A DNA stretch of 12,244 nt from Bacillota bacterium (GCA_023397655.1 JAEWTW010000038.1:1-12244); one strand, 5' to 3'; shown: positions 1 to 7,300, counted from the stretch's first letter. The notes: a model not told the origin generated them from the letters alone. Program-made: numbers and translations.

Positions 1-52
1 GGCGGCCTTGCGCGTATATATTCAATAAAACTGTATAAGGGGCTTGGGAGTT

Positions 53-2296
53 ATGTTTTGTTCAAATTGCGGCGGCAAGCTGACGGAAGGTATGGCGTTC
101 TGCACGCAGTGCGGGCAGCCGGTGGCCGCGCCGCCCGTTGCCGCGCCGGTTTTGGGGGCGTCTGCTTACGCGCCGCCCGCGTTCATACCGGTGCCGCGCC
201 GCCGGAGGGTGTGGCCCCTCGTGCTGGCCGGGTGCATACTGCTGCTGGGCGGAGCCGCGCTCGCGCTGGCGCTCACCGGCGTGCTGTCGCCCGCACCCGC
301 TTCGTCGCAGGCGTCGGCGGAGGCGGAAGCTGTGAGCACGCTGCCGGCGGACGAGCTGCTGGCGGAGGCGCAGCGCTTCCTGTCCGAGGGCGACTACAAG
401 AAGGCCGTGCGGGACTTTGAGGACTACCTCGCGCTGGTGCCCGGTGACGCGGCGGGCTACATCGGCCTCGCACAGGCGCAGTCGGCGCTGGGGGACGCGG
501 AAGCGGCGCAGAAGACGCTGGCATCCGGCCTTGAGAAAGCGACGGAGACATCGCTGCTGCGGCAGTACGCGCTGCGGCTGTCGGGCGGGCAGCTGTCGGA
601 CGACGCCAAAGCCTATGCGGACATGGTGTACGCGCTCAACACCTCGGCGCAAGCTGAGGGCGTGGACGTGTTCGCGGATAATCACACACCGAACCCGCGG
701 GACCTCACGCTGATCTGGGACAAATCCATCTACCTGCGCGTGGGCAACTCGTTCAACTTCAAGAACGTGGGCAATCTGGCTTATACGGTGTCGCGCAAGC
801 AGCTGATGAACGCCGCCACGGGCAACCCGATGGAATACGAGATCTACACGCACCCTGGCACAGGCCGTGTGGAGAAGATCGTCAGCATCGAGTACATCGC
901 CGACTATCTGCAGATCACCGACTACTACTACGCGGAGGACGGACGCCCCAACTTCGTGTTCGTGCGCTACGACACGGTGTACACGCCCGAGTCCGCGATG
1001 CTCGACATGCAGGGCGAGCGCTACTTCTTCGACAACGACACGATGGTGCGCTGGCGCGTGATCGACACGTCGGGCCGGAAGGACTATCCGGTGGGCGTGA
1101 ACGAGGACATACGGGGCGCGGCGGACAAGAAGTTCGTCACGCTGTACAGCAACCTCTCCCCCGATATGCAGCAGCGCTACGCCGACAACGAGCGCAAGTA
1201 TCTCAACGCGGCGTACAACACGCTGGACGCGGTGACCAAGAGCCCCGGCGTCAGCAGCATCGTGGGCACGGCGGCGGACCAGAACGGCAACCCCGTCGCG
1301 GGCGCGGCGGTGCAGCTGTTCGCGGAGGACTTAAACGCGTGGGTATACGAGGGCGTGACGGACGCGGACGGCGCTTACGACATACGCGTGCCGTCGGAGA
1401 ACCGCACTTTCCATGTGCGCGTGGCGCAGGCGGGCTGCACGCCGGTGGACGTCTACGGCGTGGAGCTGAGCCCGCAGCTGATCAACGCGTATCTGGAGCC
1501 GGCCTGCCTCGTCAGCGAGAGCAGCAGCCAGCTGGACGTGCGCCTGCTGGTCATCGACGCGTTCAATGCGTTTTCGGGCGGCTACGGCGACGACTACGCG
1601 ACCGGCCTGCTGCGTCTGGACGCGGCGCAGGTGCTTATCCGCCCCGGCATCAACAATCGCACGGGTTCGGTGCTGTTCGAGGGGTATTCCGACAGCAAGG
1701 GCTGGCTGAGCCTCACGCTGCCCCCCGGCTGCTACACCGCCGAGGTGCTCAAGGACGGCTACGCGACGGCGTATCTCACCGTGGTGGCGCGCGCCTCGGG
1801 CGAGGTGGTGCAGCTGTCTGCCACGCCCGTACTGGGCGGCGGCGAGGTGCGCATCGTGCTCACATGGGGCTCATCCCCCGCCGATCTGGACTCGCACCTG
1901 TTCACGCCGTACGACGCGGCCAGCCAGGACACCACCTATCACATCTGGTACGGCAACATGACGGACTGGAACGGCAACGACCTCGACGTGGACGACACCA
2001 CCGGCTACGGCCCCGAGACGATGACCATCCGCCACCTCGGCACCGGCCTGTACAAATACTACGTGGCGGACTTCACCAACTGCGACCTGGGTAACCCCGC
2101 CTCCTACGACATGTCGTACTCCGGCGCCACTGTCTCCGTCTACACGGAACGCGGCCTCGCCGCTTCGTTCCACGTGCCGGTGGACGCGTCCGGCGTCATC
2201 TGGGAGGTGTTCGAGATCAGCAACATGCAGGTGGTGCCCATCCAGCGGTATTACAGCAACATCAAGGATAAGCCCTGGTGGAACCAAGACAAGTAG
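53..2296 (+). CDS. Membrane-anchored zinc-ribbon / TPR / carboxypeptidase-regulatory-like / YfaP-like protein
   Basis: Large protein (747 aa) with a mosaic layout. A zinc ribbon opens it (C3-x2-C6 and C17-x2-C20), followed by an Ala/Pro linker. A basic stretch (RRRR near residue 51) leads into one membrane segment at about 53-77. Residues about 100-165 are Ala/Leu-rich, TPR-like helices. Residues about 400-475 look like a carboxypeptidase-regulatory-like beta sandwich (GTAADQNGNPVAGAAVQL, then TDADGAYDI). A second similar stretch lies near 540-585. The C-terminus (about 595-722) has the LTWGSSPADLDSHL and DDTTGYGPE signatures of YfaP/DUF2135-like domains. The ATG at 53 is preferred to the in-frame TTG at 44 because AAGGGG (37-42) sits 10 bases upstream and zinc-ribbon proteins of this kind usually start MFCxxCG. 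The ribbon would be cytoplasmic and the rest extracellular. The exact function is unknown; the domain calls are by eye. Codon use is strongly GC-rich, like the host genes. Confidence 0.85.
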   Translation: MFCSNCGGKLTEGMAFCTQCGQPVAAPPVAAPVLGASAYAPPAFIPVPRRRRVWPLVLAGCILLLGGAALALALTGVLSPAPASSQASAEAEAVSTLPADELLAEAQRFLSEGDYKKAVRDFEDYLALVPGDAAGYIGLAQAQSALGDAEAAQKTLASGLEKATETSLLRQYALRLSGGQLSDDAKAYADMVYALNTSAQAEGVDVFADNHTPNPRDLTLIWDKSIYLRVGNSFNFKNVGNLAYTVSRKQLMNAATGNPMEYEIYTHPGTGRVEKIVSIEYIADYLQITDYYYAEDGRPNFVFVRYDTVYTPESAMLDMQGERYFFDNDTMVRWRVIDTSGRKDYPVGVNEDIRGAADKKFVTLYSNLSPDMQQRYADNERKYLNAAYNTLDAVTKSPGVSSIVGTAADQNGNPVAGAAVQLFAEDLNAWVYEGVTDADGAYDIRVPSENRTFHVRVAQAGCTPVDVYGVELSPQLINAYLEPACLVSESSSQLDVRLLVIDAFNAFSGGYGDDYATGLLRLDAAQVLIRPGINNRTGSVLFEGYSDSKGWLSLTLPPGCYTAEVLKDGYATAYLTVVARASGEVVQLSATPVLGGGEVRIVLTWGSSPADLDSHLFTPYDAASQDTTYHIWYGNMTDWNGNDLDVDDTTGYGPETMTIRHLGTGLYKYYVADFTNCDLGNPASYDMSYSGATVSVYTERGLAASFHVPVDASGVIWEVFEISNMQVVPIQRYYSNIKDKPWWNQDK

Positions 2297-2310
2297 CGCG
2301 CTGCGCTCTC

Positions 2311-2336
2311 CGCTGGCAGCCGCATGGCTGCAAGCG
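2311..2336 (+). other. Strong hairpin after the first gene
   Basis: GCAGCC (2316-2321) and GGCTGC (2326-2331) pair around a 4-base loop. An outer CGCT/AGCG stem with small bulges extends the structure. There is no T run, so alone it is not a classical terminator. With the next hairpin it forms a tandem pair in the 3' UTR of the upstream gene. Confidence 0.5.
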
Positions 2337-2341
2337 GGGGG

Positions 2342-2379
2342 ACGCCCAAGTTGTGCCTGACGACACAACTTGGGCGTTT
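2342..2379 (+). terminator. Probable rho-independent terminator of the zinc-ribbon gene
   Basis: A perfect 14-bp stem (2342-2355 with 2364-2377) surrounds an 8-base loop and is followed by a short TTTGTG tail. It lies 45 bases after the stop of the gene ending at 2296. The stem is excellent but the U-tract is weak. Confidence 0.7.
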
Positions 2380-2407
2380 GTGCGTGTGTTGGGTGGGGCG
2401 GTTGGTG

Positions 2408-2439
2408 TGCCTTTCCCCGGCAAAGCCGGTTGAAAGGCA
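2408..2439. repeat. Interrupted hairpin in the junction between GC-rich and AT-rich DNA
   Basis: TGCCTTTC (2408-2415) pairs with GAAAGGCA (2432-2439), and inside it CCGGC (2417-2421) pairs with GCCGG (2425-2429) around AAA. It lies just outside the AT-rich operon, near the composition break. Whether it is regulatory or a boundary scar cannot be told. Confidence 0.45.
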
Positions 2440-2451
2440 TGGGAGGGCGGT

Positions 2452-2475
2452 AAAAAAAGAACCCCCAGAGGGGAT
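2452..2475 (-). terminator. Terminator of the AT-rich operon
   Basis: On the minus strand, ATCCCC-TCT-GGGGGT folds into a 6-bp stem (one G-U pair). It is followed by TTC and seven T residues (complement of 2452-2458). It begins only six bases after the stop codon of the last operon gene. Confidence 0.75.
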
Positions 2476-2480
2476 GCCTT

Positions 2481-3176
2481 TTAAAGCCAATCGTTCCATG
2501 GATTTTTTGGGATTCCTATTATATATGGTGTAGCTATAACTTGTTCTTCATCTATGTATTTTACCATTGCTAACCCTGTCATATTATACTGGCCTGATTT
2601 AAAGCATGTAAAAGATGTACATGTTGTAATCCATGTTGGATCAATTGTTAATATTAATTTCTTATCATTTCTTTTTAAATAGACATGAGGGTCTTTCAGA
2701 AGATCACCCTGCATTTTAAATGAGCCATCTTCAACAAGGTGAGGAGCAGGAACGTTCTTTGTTCTAAAATTATCATTGAACTTTATTGTCTGGCCTATTT
2801 GTAATTCTGATAACTCATTCAGGGGGATTGCTCTTATATTTATGTCATTTATCAATTTGCTTACTTGCATTAATATATAATTTAAATCATAGCCTAAAGC
2901 AAATAAACAATTTTTTTCAACCTTCATGTTTAGCTTTTTTCCATATTCAGCAGCCAACATTCCTAATCGAGGGATATTAACATAAAGAATATTCGAAATG
3001 TTAGTTTCCCACACTTCCCCTTTGACCATTATATTTTTAAGATGGTGCCATTCTTCATCATTCAATTTATCTTTTAAATCATCAATGTCATTTATGCCAT
3101 TTAAATTAATAATTATACAATTCTGATTCATATTACCGTGAATTGTTCTTGCTTTTTGTGTTCTATTTTCCATCAT
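2481..3176 (-). CDS. Unknown protein with N-terminal G(N)MNQ amyloid-like motif
   Basis: A 231-aa protein not matched to any family I know. Residues 7-22 (QKARTIHGNMNQNCII) closely match residues 44-59 of the miniprotein encoded just upstream. Sixteen aligned positions hold seven identities and several conservative changes, centred on G-(D/N)-M-N-Q. After a charged helix (about 28-50) the rest looks mixed alpha/beta, with a beta-rich C-terminal half and no membrane segment. Two ATG codons (3176, 3173) both follow AAAGGGG; the second has the more usual spacing. The start overlaps the upstream gene by 14 nt, so translation is probably coupled. The gene is AT-rich like the rest of the operon. 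By analogy with amyloid-motif receptor/effector pairs it could be the sensor partner; this is inference, not homology. Confidence 0.75.
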   Translation of the reverse strand: MMENRTQKARTIHGNMNQNCIIINLNGINDIDDLKDKLNDEEWHHLKNIMVKGEVWETNISNILYVNIPRLGMLAAEYGKKLNMKVEKNCLFALGYDLNYILMQVSKLINDINIRAIPLNELSELQIGQTIKFNDNFRTKNVPAPHLVEDGSFKMQGDLLKDPHVYLKRNDKKLILTIDPTWITTCTSFTCFKSGQYNMTGLAMVKYIDEEQVIATPYIIGIPKNPWNDWL

Positions 3177-3366
3177 TATACCCCTTTGAAATAAACGAAT
3201 CTTGATTCATATCACCATATACAATATTGGATTTTTGTATATTCTTCTTTTTAAACTTGTTAACTGCTTTCGTAGTAAAAAAACCAACGAAATAAGAAGC
3301 CAATAAACTAATCAAAAAGGCACCTAAAGTAGTTGACGGATCAAACAATTTTCCGAATTCAAACAT
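3163..3366 (-). CDS. Single-TM miniprotein with C-terminal G(D)MNQ motif
   Basis: A 67-aa protein. One hydrophobic segment spans about residues 13-31. A basic patch follows (KFKKK, 37-41), suggesting a cytoplasmic C-terminus. The tail then carries QKSNIVYGDMNQDSFI (44-59), which is repeated at the N-terminus of the next gene product. GGAGG lies at good distance upstream of ATG 3366 (reverse of CCTCC near 3375), so the start is well supported. The stop overlaps the next gene by 14 nt. The layout, a membrane-active head plus a short tail motif shared with a neighbour, resembles effectors triggered through homotypic amyloid-like contacts. It could instead be a simple membrane anchor for the next protein. 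No known family recognised. Confidence 0.8.
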   Translation of the reverse strand: MFEFGKLFDPSTTLGAFLISLLASYFVGFFTTKAVNKFKKKNIQKSNIVYGDMNQDSFISKGYNDGK

Positions 3367-3392
3367 AAATCTAACCTCCTTTAAAATGGATA

Positions 3393-3764
3393 TTAATCTA
3401 GATACATAAAAGATTGTGGTGCAACATTAATATTATAGTATTCTAAATCTTTAGGGGAATCGTATATTTCAATTTGACCTAACTTATAAGCGATAGCTTT
3501 TTGCCTTCCACTATAATAGTTGTAAAAAAATTCTGAATCTATGCCTGCTTTTTTTTTAGTTAATTCCCAAACTTTATCAGGTTCGCCAGATAAAATTTTC
3601 TCCACTGTAGCTTCACCAACTATTTTTTTAACAGGCGCTGTTGAGTAGATAACTATCTTGTTTACTGTTCTTTTACAACCAACTTTTCTAAATTCATATT
3701 GTTTTGTACCATTAAATATTTTGTCAACATATTCTGGATTTATTGAAAGAAGTATTTTGCACAT
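3393..3764 (-). CDS. ASCH domain protein (PUA-like fold)
   Basis: A 123-aa single-domain protein. The N-terminus (KILLSINPEYVDKIFNGTKQYEFRK) is the classic opening of ASCH proteins. Next come IVIYSTAPVKKIVGEATV and later KAIAYKLGQI, the usual strands of this PUA-related fold. Family members bind RNA or modified nucleic acid, and a few are reported ribonucleases. An in-frame ATG at 3776 directly abuts the upstream stop. The ATG at 3764 is preferred because GAGGTG lies four bases before it. It follows the PIN-GNAT gene, whose own C-terminus also looks PUA-like, so the operon carries two domains of this type. AT-rich codon use matches its neighbours. The substrate is unknown. Confidence 0.85.
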   Translation of the reverse strand: MCKILLSINPEYVDKIFNGTKQYEFRKVGCKRTVNKIVIYSTAPVKKIVGEATVEKILSGEPDKVWELTKKKAGIDSEFFYNYYSGRQKAIAYKLGQIEIYDSPKDLEYYNINVAPQSFMYLD

Positions 3765-3776
3765 GTTGCACCTCAT

Positions 3777-5294
3777 TTATTCATAAAAATCTATTTCTGT
3801 TTGTGAATCTTTAAGAATCTGATTAAACTGACCATTTGTAATTCTGGAAAATGGACGAGGTCCATTAGGAAATGTTATAATATCATTATTCCATAGATAT
3901 TCCAGAGTAAGTCTCTTGGATAAGCTTTTTACATATATAAATTTTAAAATCATAAGACTATATCTATGACTTTCCCAAAACTTGTTTAGATCAGTATCTG
4001 AAAATACACTTCGATTTTGGCAATGTTTCAGATATTCATCTTTACTATCAAAATTATAAACTATATGGTCAACAATTCCTAGGGTCGTAATCACTGATGT
4101 GTATTTTTTATTAGTCCCATCACCCCCCATTCTATAGAACAGAATTAAATCTCCAGGTTCAATGTTTCTCTCTCTAGACCAAGAAATATATACTTTTTGT
4201 AACGCATATCTATGAGCTAATAAATCAACAAAGTTCTCTTCATTTTCTGTTTTTAGTTTGGAATCCGGAAGAAGGTCTGTATGATAACAGTCTTGAATAG
4301 GTAGAATAAATTTCTGTCTATTATACAACATATTTGGATAGTTTTGTTTTATTGATAATTTCATGCGGTATTCTTTCATTCTTTTGACCAATACTGTTTC
4401 TTCGCCATTTTCAGAATGTTTGATACCATATCGAATAAAGCCCCAGCGTTTTAATAATTCGTATAAAGCTTTTAATTCCTCTCTATCTTCGAACAATGTC
4501 ACATATACTTCTTCTACATCATATTGAATAGCATTATCAAAAATAATTTTGATAAATCTTTCACCTAAACGGAATCCCGTTGACTCAACTTTAAAAGTAC
4601 CTATCTTAAGTCTCTTAGCTTTATCAAATCTTGGTGTAATATCGCTGTAATTTTCATTATCACCTTCCGGTTTTAGATATAAGAAACCTAAGAGTAGATT
4701 TCCATCTCTACAAATATAAGCTTCCTCGTCACATTTTTTTAGAAACCATCTATCAAACTCATTATAATCCCTTCTAAAACTATCGAAAAAATTAGAACCA
4801 ATTTCAATATTACCAAAGTATTCTTTACTTACTGCCAGTATTTTATAGTCTATTAAAGCTGGAAACTTTGCAGATATTAAAGTAATAAAACCATTAATCG
4901 AAAAAACCTTGTCTTGTATCCCCAGTACTTTTGCTTTGGTTAGCATTTTTCTATCTTCAGTTATAAGCAAATCAACTCGACCAGCATAAGACTCAAATAA
5001 AAAGGTATTATCAACCGCATCATTTTCAGTCATTTTATATCTAGCTAGTTTACTTAAAAAATCATCGGATGGATTAATTACTGTTTTTAATACCTCGTAA
5101 CTATTCAATTTTATAGCTAATACTTCTTTCCTCAAGGGGTCTTGGAGTTTATTAATTTCATCGATAGTATAGGGGTGTATTATTTTATCGTACTTAAGTT
5201 TATCTAACCATCGAAATAAATGCCCTATACTGTAGTTGGATACTATATTATTCTCTCTATGTATCACAATATTCGTATCAAGTAATACCCTCAT
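3777..5294 (-). CDS. PIN nuclease - GNAT - PUA/EVE-like fusion protein
   Basis: A 505-aa three-part protein. Residues 1-140 read as a PIN-like domain. It opens RVLLDTNIVI with D6; further acidic candidates are E46 (TIDEINKL), D92/D95 (ENDAVDNTFL) and D114 (ITEDRKM). Together these make a credible metal-binding set for a ribonuclease. Residues about 160-310 resemble a GNAT acetyltransferase: motif-A-like FKVESTGFRLGERFI, then EVYVTLFEDREELKALYELLKRWGFIRYG. Residues about 330-500 contain IEPGDLILFYR and TTLGIVDHIV, typical of PUA/EVE-like strands that sense RNA or modified bases. The start overlaps the kinase gene's stop as ATGA (4 nt), so the two are coupled. The ASCH gene follows almost without gap. 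A toxin-like or RNA-processing role is inferred; which tRNA, mRNA or protein it acts on is not visible. Confidence 0.85.
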   Translation of the reverse strand: MRVLLDTNIVIHRENNIVSNYSIGHLFRWLDKLKYDKIIHPYTIDEINKLQDPLRKEVLAIKLNSYEVLKTVINPSDDFLSKLARYKMTENDAVDNTFLFESYAGRVDLLITEDRKMLTKAKVLGIQDKVFSINGFITLISAKFPALIDYKILAVSKEYFGNIEIGSNFFDSFRRDYNEFDRWFLKKCDEEAYICRDGNLLLGFLYLKPEGDNENYSDITPRFDKAKRLKIGTFKVESTGFRLGERFIKIIFDNAIQYDVEEVYVTLFEDREELKALYELLKRWGFIRYGIKHSENGEETVLVKRMKEYRMKLSIKQNYPNMLYNRQKFILPIQDCYHTDLLPDSKLKTENEENFVDLLAHRYALQKVYISWSRERNIEPGDLILFYRMGGDGTNKKYTSVITTLGIVDHIVYNFDSKDEYLKHCQNRSVFSDTDLNKFWESHRYSLMILKFIYVKSLSKRLTLEYLWNNDIITFPNGPRPFSRITNGQFNQILKDSQTEIDFYE

Positions 5295-5833
5295 ATTATA
5301 CCCCTTATGAATTCTGTGACTAATTGAGCATCTGAATCATCAAATTTCATCTTGTGGACAAAGATTTTTTTCTTAAATAACTCTGAAATCCGAAAAGCGC
5401 TCTCTCTTTCTTGTCTTTTTAGTAATTCCAGAGTTTCCAATTCATATTTTTTTCCATCCCTATTTGATAGATTTCTCCAAATAGTATCACAATCGGCTTC
5501 AAGTAGAATTATGCAACTGAGATGTATTTTTTCAAAAACAAACTCCGGAAGTGCCTCAACTTCACCTTTCTTACCTAAGATACAAAAATGACCATTTAAT
5601 ATAATCAGCCCATTATTTTCTAAAACATTATTAACAGCATTTATCAGAGTGTATTGATTGCCATTTATATCAGCGACCGTTTTGTTTGCACCATAGATTT
5701 CACCGTTTGAATGTGAAATCAGTTCACTTGCAGTATAAACAGGGATACTCATTTTTTTAGATACTTCATTACTGATTGTTGTTTTCCCCACGCCGTAGAC
5801 ACCTGCAACGAATAAGACTTTTTTAGTATTCAT
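5291..5833 (-). CDS. P-loop NTPase, adenylate/nucleoside-kinase-like
   Basis: A 180-aa first gene of the AT-rich operon. A Walker A loop is clear at residues 11-19 (GVYGVGKTT), followed by TASELIS, as in archaeal-type adenylate kinases and AAA_33-like small kinases. LIILNGHF (76-83) resembles the 'DGHF' strand of that group, with N in place of the usual D. R125 and the basic stretch KRQERE (139-144) could be lid residues. It probably phosphorylates or senses a nucleotide or RNA end rather than hydrolysing ATP for motion. GAGGT lies about nine bases upstream of ATG 5833. No strong promoter was found in the AT-rich leader (5834-5930); a TAGAAT at about 5888-5893 is the best -10 candidate. The last bases overlap the PIN-GNAT gene. 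Confidence 0.82.
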   Translation of the reverse strand: MNTKKVLFVAGVYGVGKTTISNEVSKKMSIPVYTASELISHSNGEIYGANKTVADINGNQYTLINAVNNVLENNGLIILNGHFCILGKKGEVEALPEFVFEKIHLSCIILLEADCDTIWRNLSNRDGKKYELETLELLKRQERESAFRISELFKKKIFVHKMKFDDSDAQLVTEFIRGII

Positions 5834-5982
5834 TAAAAGGACCTCAATACGTATGCGTTGTTTAATAATGTATATATTTCTACATAAATTCTAATAATTC
5901 CTTTTTCTTGCGTCTAAGTTTGATTGACTTCTTCATCCCCATCCTACCCCAAAATCCATTTCACAACCATCCATCTTTACAC

Positions 5983-6006
5983 AAAAAAAGAGGCTCCCCG
6001 AGCCCC
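5983..6006 (-). terminator. Rho-independent terminator of the KTSC-side genes
   Basis: On the minus strand GGCTC-GGG-GAGCC (complement of 5992-6004) is followed by TCTTTTTTT (complement of 5983-5991). It ends leftward transcription from the GC-rich block before it reaches the AT-rich operon. Confidence 0.85.
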
Positions 6007-6032
6007 TTCTATCCCCGTATATGTCCCCCGCG

Positions 6033-6275
6033 TCAGCGCCCTGTCGTGTCAGCCTCCGCGAAAGCCCCGTCTCGCAATGGCCCCGCGAGGTACGCGATCG
6101 CCACGGCAAGGAACAGTGGCCCCCATCCCAGCAGGCCGATGAACAGGAACACCATGGAGGAGGACACGAGGCAGAAAAACGCGATGAAGCAGCACAGCGC
6201 GCTCGCGAAGGCCCGCGCCGGCTTCCAGACATATTTGTCCGTTTCCGTATATCACAAAAACCGCGGCCGTGGCAT
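6033..6275 (-). pseudogene. Two-TM membrane ORF with an in-frame TGA near its start
   Basis: From ATG 6275 the frame reads MPRPRFL, meets TGA at 6252-6254, then stays open for 72 codons to the TGA at 6033. The open part has host-like codon use and is clearly membrane-like. One hydrophobic run is about ALCCFIAFFCLV followed by MVFLFIGLL, and a second is WGPLFLAVAIAYLAG, with a polar tail. The other two minus frames here give Arg/Pro/Cys-rich nonsense. There is no ATG, GTG or TTG between the TGA and the first membrane segment, and no good ribosome site. The gene is therefore either broken at its start, begins at an unusual codon, or starts internally (GTG or ATG near 6155-6167). It lies 47 bases after the KTSC gene and before a good terminator. 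Confidence 0.45.
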
Positions 6276-6322
6276 ATCTGTGCCAGTGTTCGCGGTGGGC
6301 AGGGTAGGGAACGGGCTGCCGC

Positions 6323-6529
6323 TTATTTTACCCGGAACTGCCCGTCGATCCTGTCCTGGCAGTATTGGTTCTGGTTGGTGGCTTTGGACAGCTCCTCGTA
6401 CACCCGCTGCGGTACGCCCAGATATATTTTGGATATTCCCGCGTCAAAAAGGACGGACAGCTGCCTGCCGGATTGATCGTATCTGATGTCCTTGATTTTT
6501 CTTGTGTATCTGTATGGTCTGGCGAACAT
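6323..6529 (-). CDS. KTSC domain protein
   Basis: A 68-aa single-domain protein. IKDIRYDQSGRQLSVLF, IYLGVPQRVYEELSKA and QYCQDRIDGQF match the order of conserved stretches in KTSC proteins (I-x-x-I-x-Y-D, F-x-x-G, VP-x-x-VY-x-x-L). The molecular function of this small domain is not established; it is often seen on phages and mobile elements. The start at 6529 is chosen over a longer in-frame extension to 6703 because AAAGGAGA lies directly upstream and the extension has no family resemblance. The 236 bases upstream (6530-6765) hold only an AT-rich leader with no further gene. Confidence 0.8.
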   Translation of the reverse strand: MFARPYRYTRKIKDIRYDQSGRQLSVLFDAGISKIYLGVPQRVYEELSKATNQNQYCQDRIDGQFRVK

Positions 6530-6765
6530 GATGGTCTCCTTTGATGTATTTATAGTGCAGGTGCGTGGTGCCTCAAAGGATATCGCGGCGCTCTCAAGGA
6601 GGAGGAGCCTCGAAAGCGCCGCCGTGTAATGCTTTTTCAATAGATATAGTGCTCCATAGACATATATAACACCACATCTATGCAAACAAACACTCACGGC
6701 CAAATTTTTTTTGACGGTAACCGCAGGCAGTTTTTGGTATCATCCCCTGCGGAACGGACTCCCGG

Positions 6766-7272
6766 CTAAACTTGTCTGCCGTACGTCCGCATATCACTGT
6801 CCCCCAAAGCACCCGCGGCAACACAGGCCACAATCCTTCCCTTATGGATCATGCAGCACTTTCTCGTCAGGGATTTCAGCAACGCTTTTTTCAGAACGTT
6901 TCTGCTCTCCGTTTCAACTTGGCCGTCGTGGTATTCCACGGCGCTGAAGGATATCTCCAAAGAACCGCCGTTCTCGGTGATGTCGGCTTCTATATGCTTG
7001 GAGCCCTCCAGCATCAGCAGGTTAAACGCTTGCGAAGTGAGCAGCATCAAATGGTCAATCTCATCAATATTAAGCCCGGCCTTATTGCCCACCGCCGCAG
7101 CCGCAAGCCGCAGCGCGACGATATAGTCCGGTTTGGCCGGAAATATCAGCCGGCTTGTCTGGTTCCCCAATTCTCCATCCCCCACAATAGGTGCTGTACG
7201 ATAATATCTATCCATCATTATAAACGCATGCTGTCCCATAAAGTTCGCATCAAACGCCTCGGATACTCTCAT
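6766..7272 (-). CDS. RsbW-like (GHKL ATPase-like) degenerate protein
   Basis: A protein of up to 168 aa. IFPAKPDYIVALRLAAAAV followed by LNIDEIDHLMLLTSQAFNLLM resembles the first strand, first helix and N-box helix of anti-sigma kinases such as RsbW/SpoIIAB. The N-box Asn-containing consensus (EAxxNA) reads SQAFNLL here, and no GxGxF-type G-boxes follow. ATP binding is therefore doubtful, and the protein may be a partner-binding remnant. Start codons at 7272, 7218 and 7215 all lack a clear ribosome site. The later ones give 149-150 aa, nearer the family length, and a CATAATAT -10-like sequence lies at about 7284-7291. The still longer frame to 7407 runs into a repeat and is rejected. The family call is tentative. 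Confidence 0.55.
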   Translation of the reverse strand: MRVSEAFDANFMGQHAFIMMDRYYRTAPIVGDGELGNQTSRLIFPAKPDYIVALRLAAAAVGNKAGLNIDEIDHLMLLTSQAFNLLMLEGSKHIEADITENGGSLEISFSAVEYHDGQVETESRNVLKKALLKSLTRKCCMIHKGRIVACVAAGALGDSDMRTYGRQV

Positions 7273-7300
7273 TTTATGGCGGTATATTATGGCATCCCCA

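Noticed and set aside
62..853. Long minus-strand frame opposite the first gene
   Set aside because: It is Arg/His/Val-rich with no domain and mirrors a GC-rich gene; a codon-bias shadow.
1339..2094. 251-codon plus-strand frame within the first gene
   Set aside because: Low-complexity Gly/Arg/Ala protein in another frame of a clear gene with conserved domains.
6252..6254. TGA read as selenocysteine or recoded Trp
   Set aside because: No SECIS-like hairpin was seen after it, and other genes here use TGA as a normal stop; mutation or an alternative start is simpler.
5908..6486. 192-codon plus-strand frame
   Set aside because: It crosses a minus-strand terminator and runs antisense to the KTSC gene, and its composition is Pro/Arg-rich with no recognisable domain.
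6711..6745. TTGACG-based plus-strand promoter
   Set aside because: No -10 at proper spacing and no plus-strand gene downstream.
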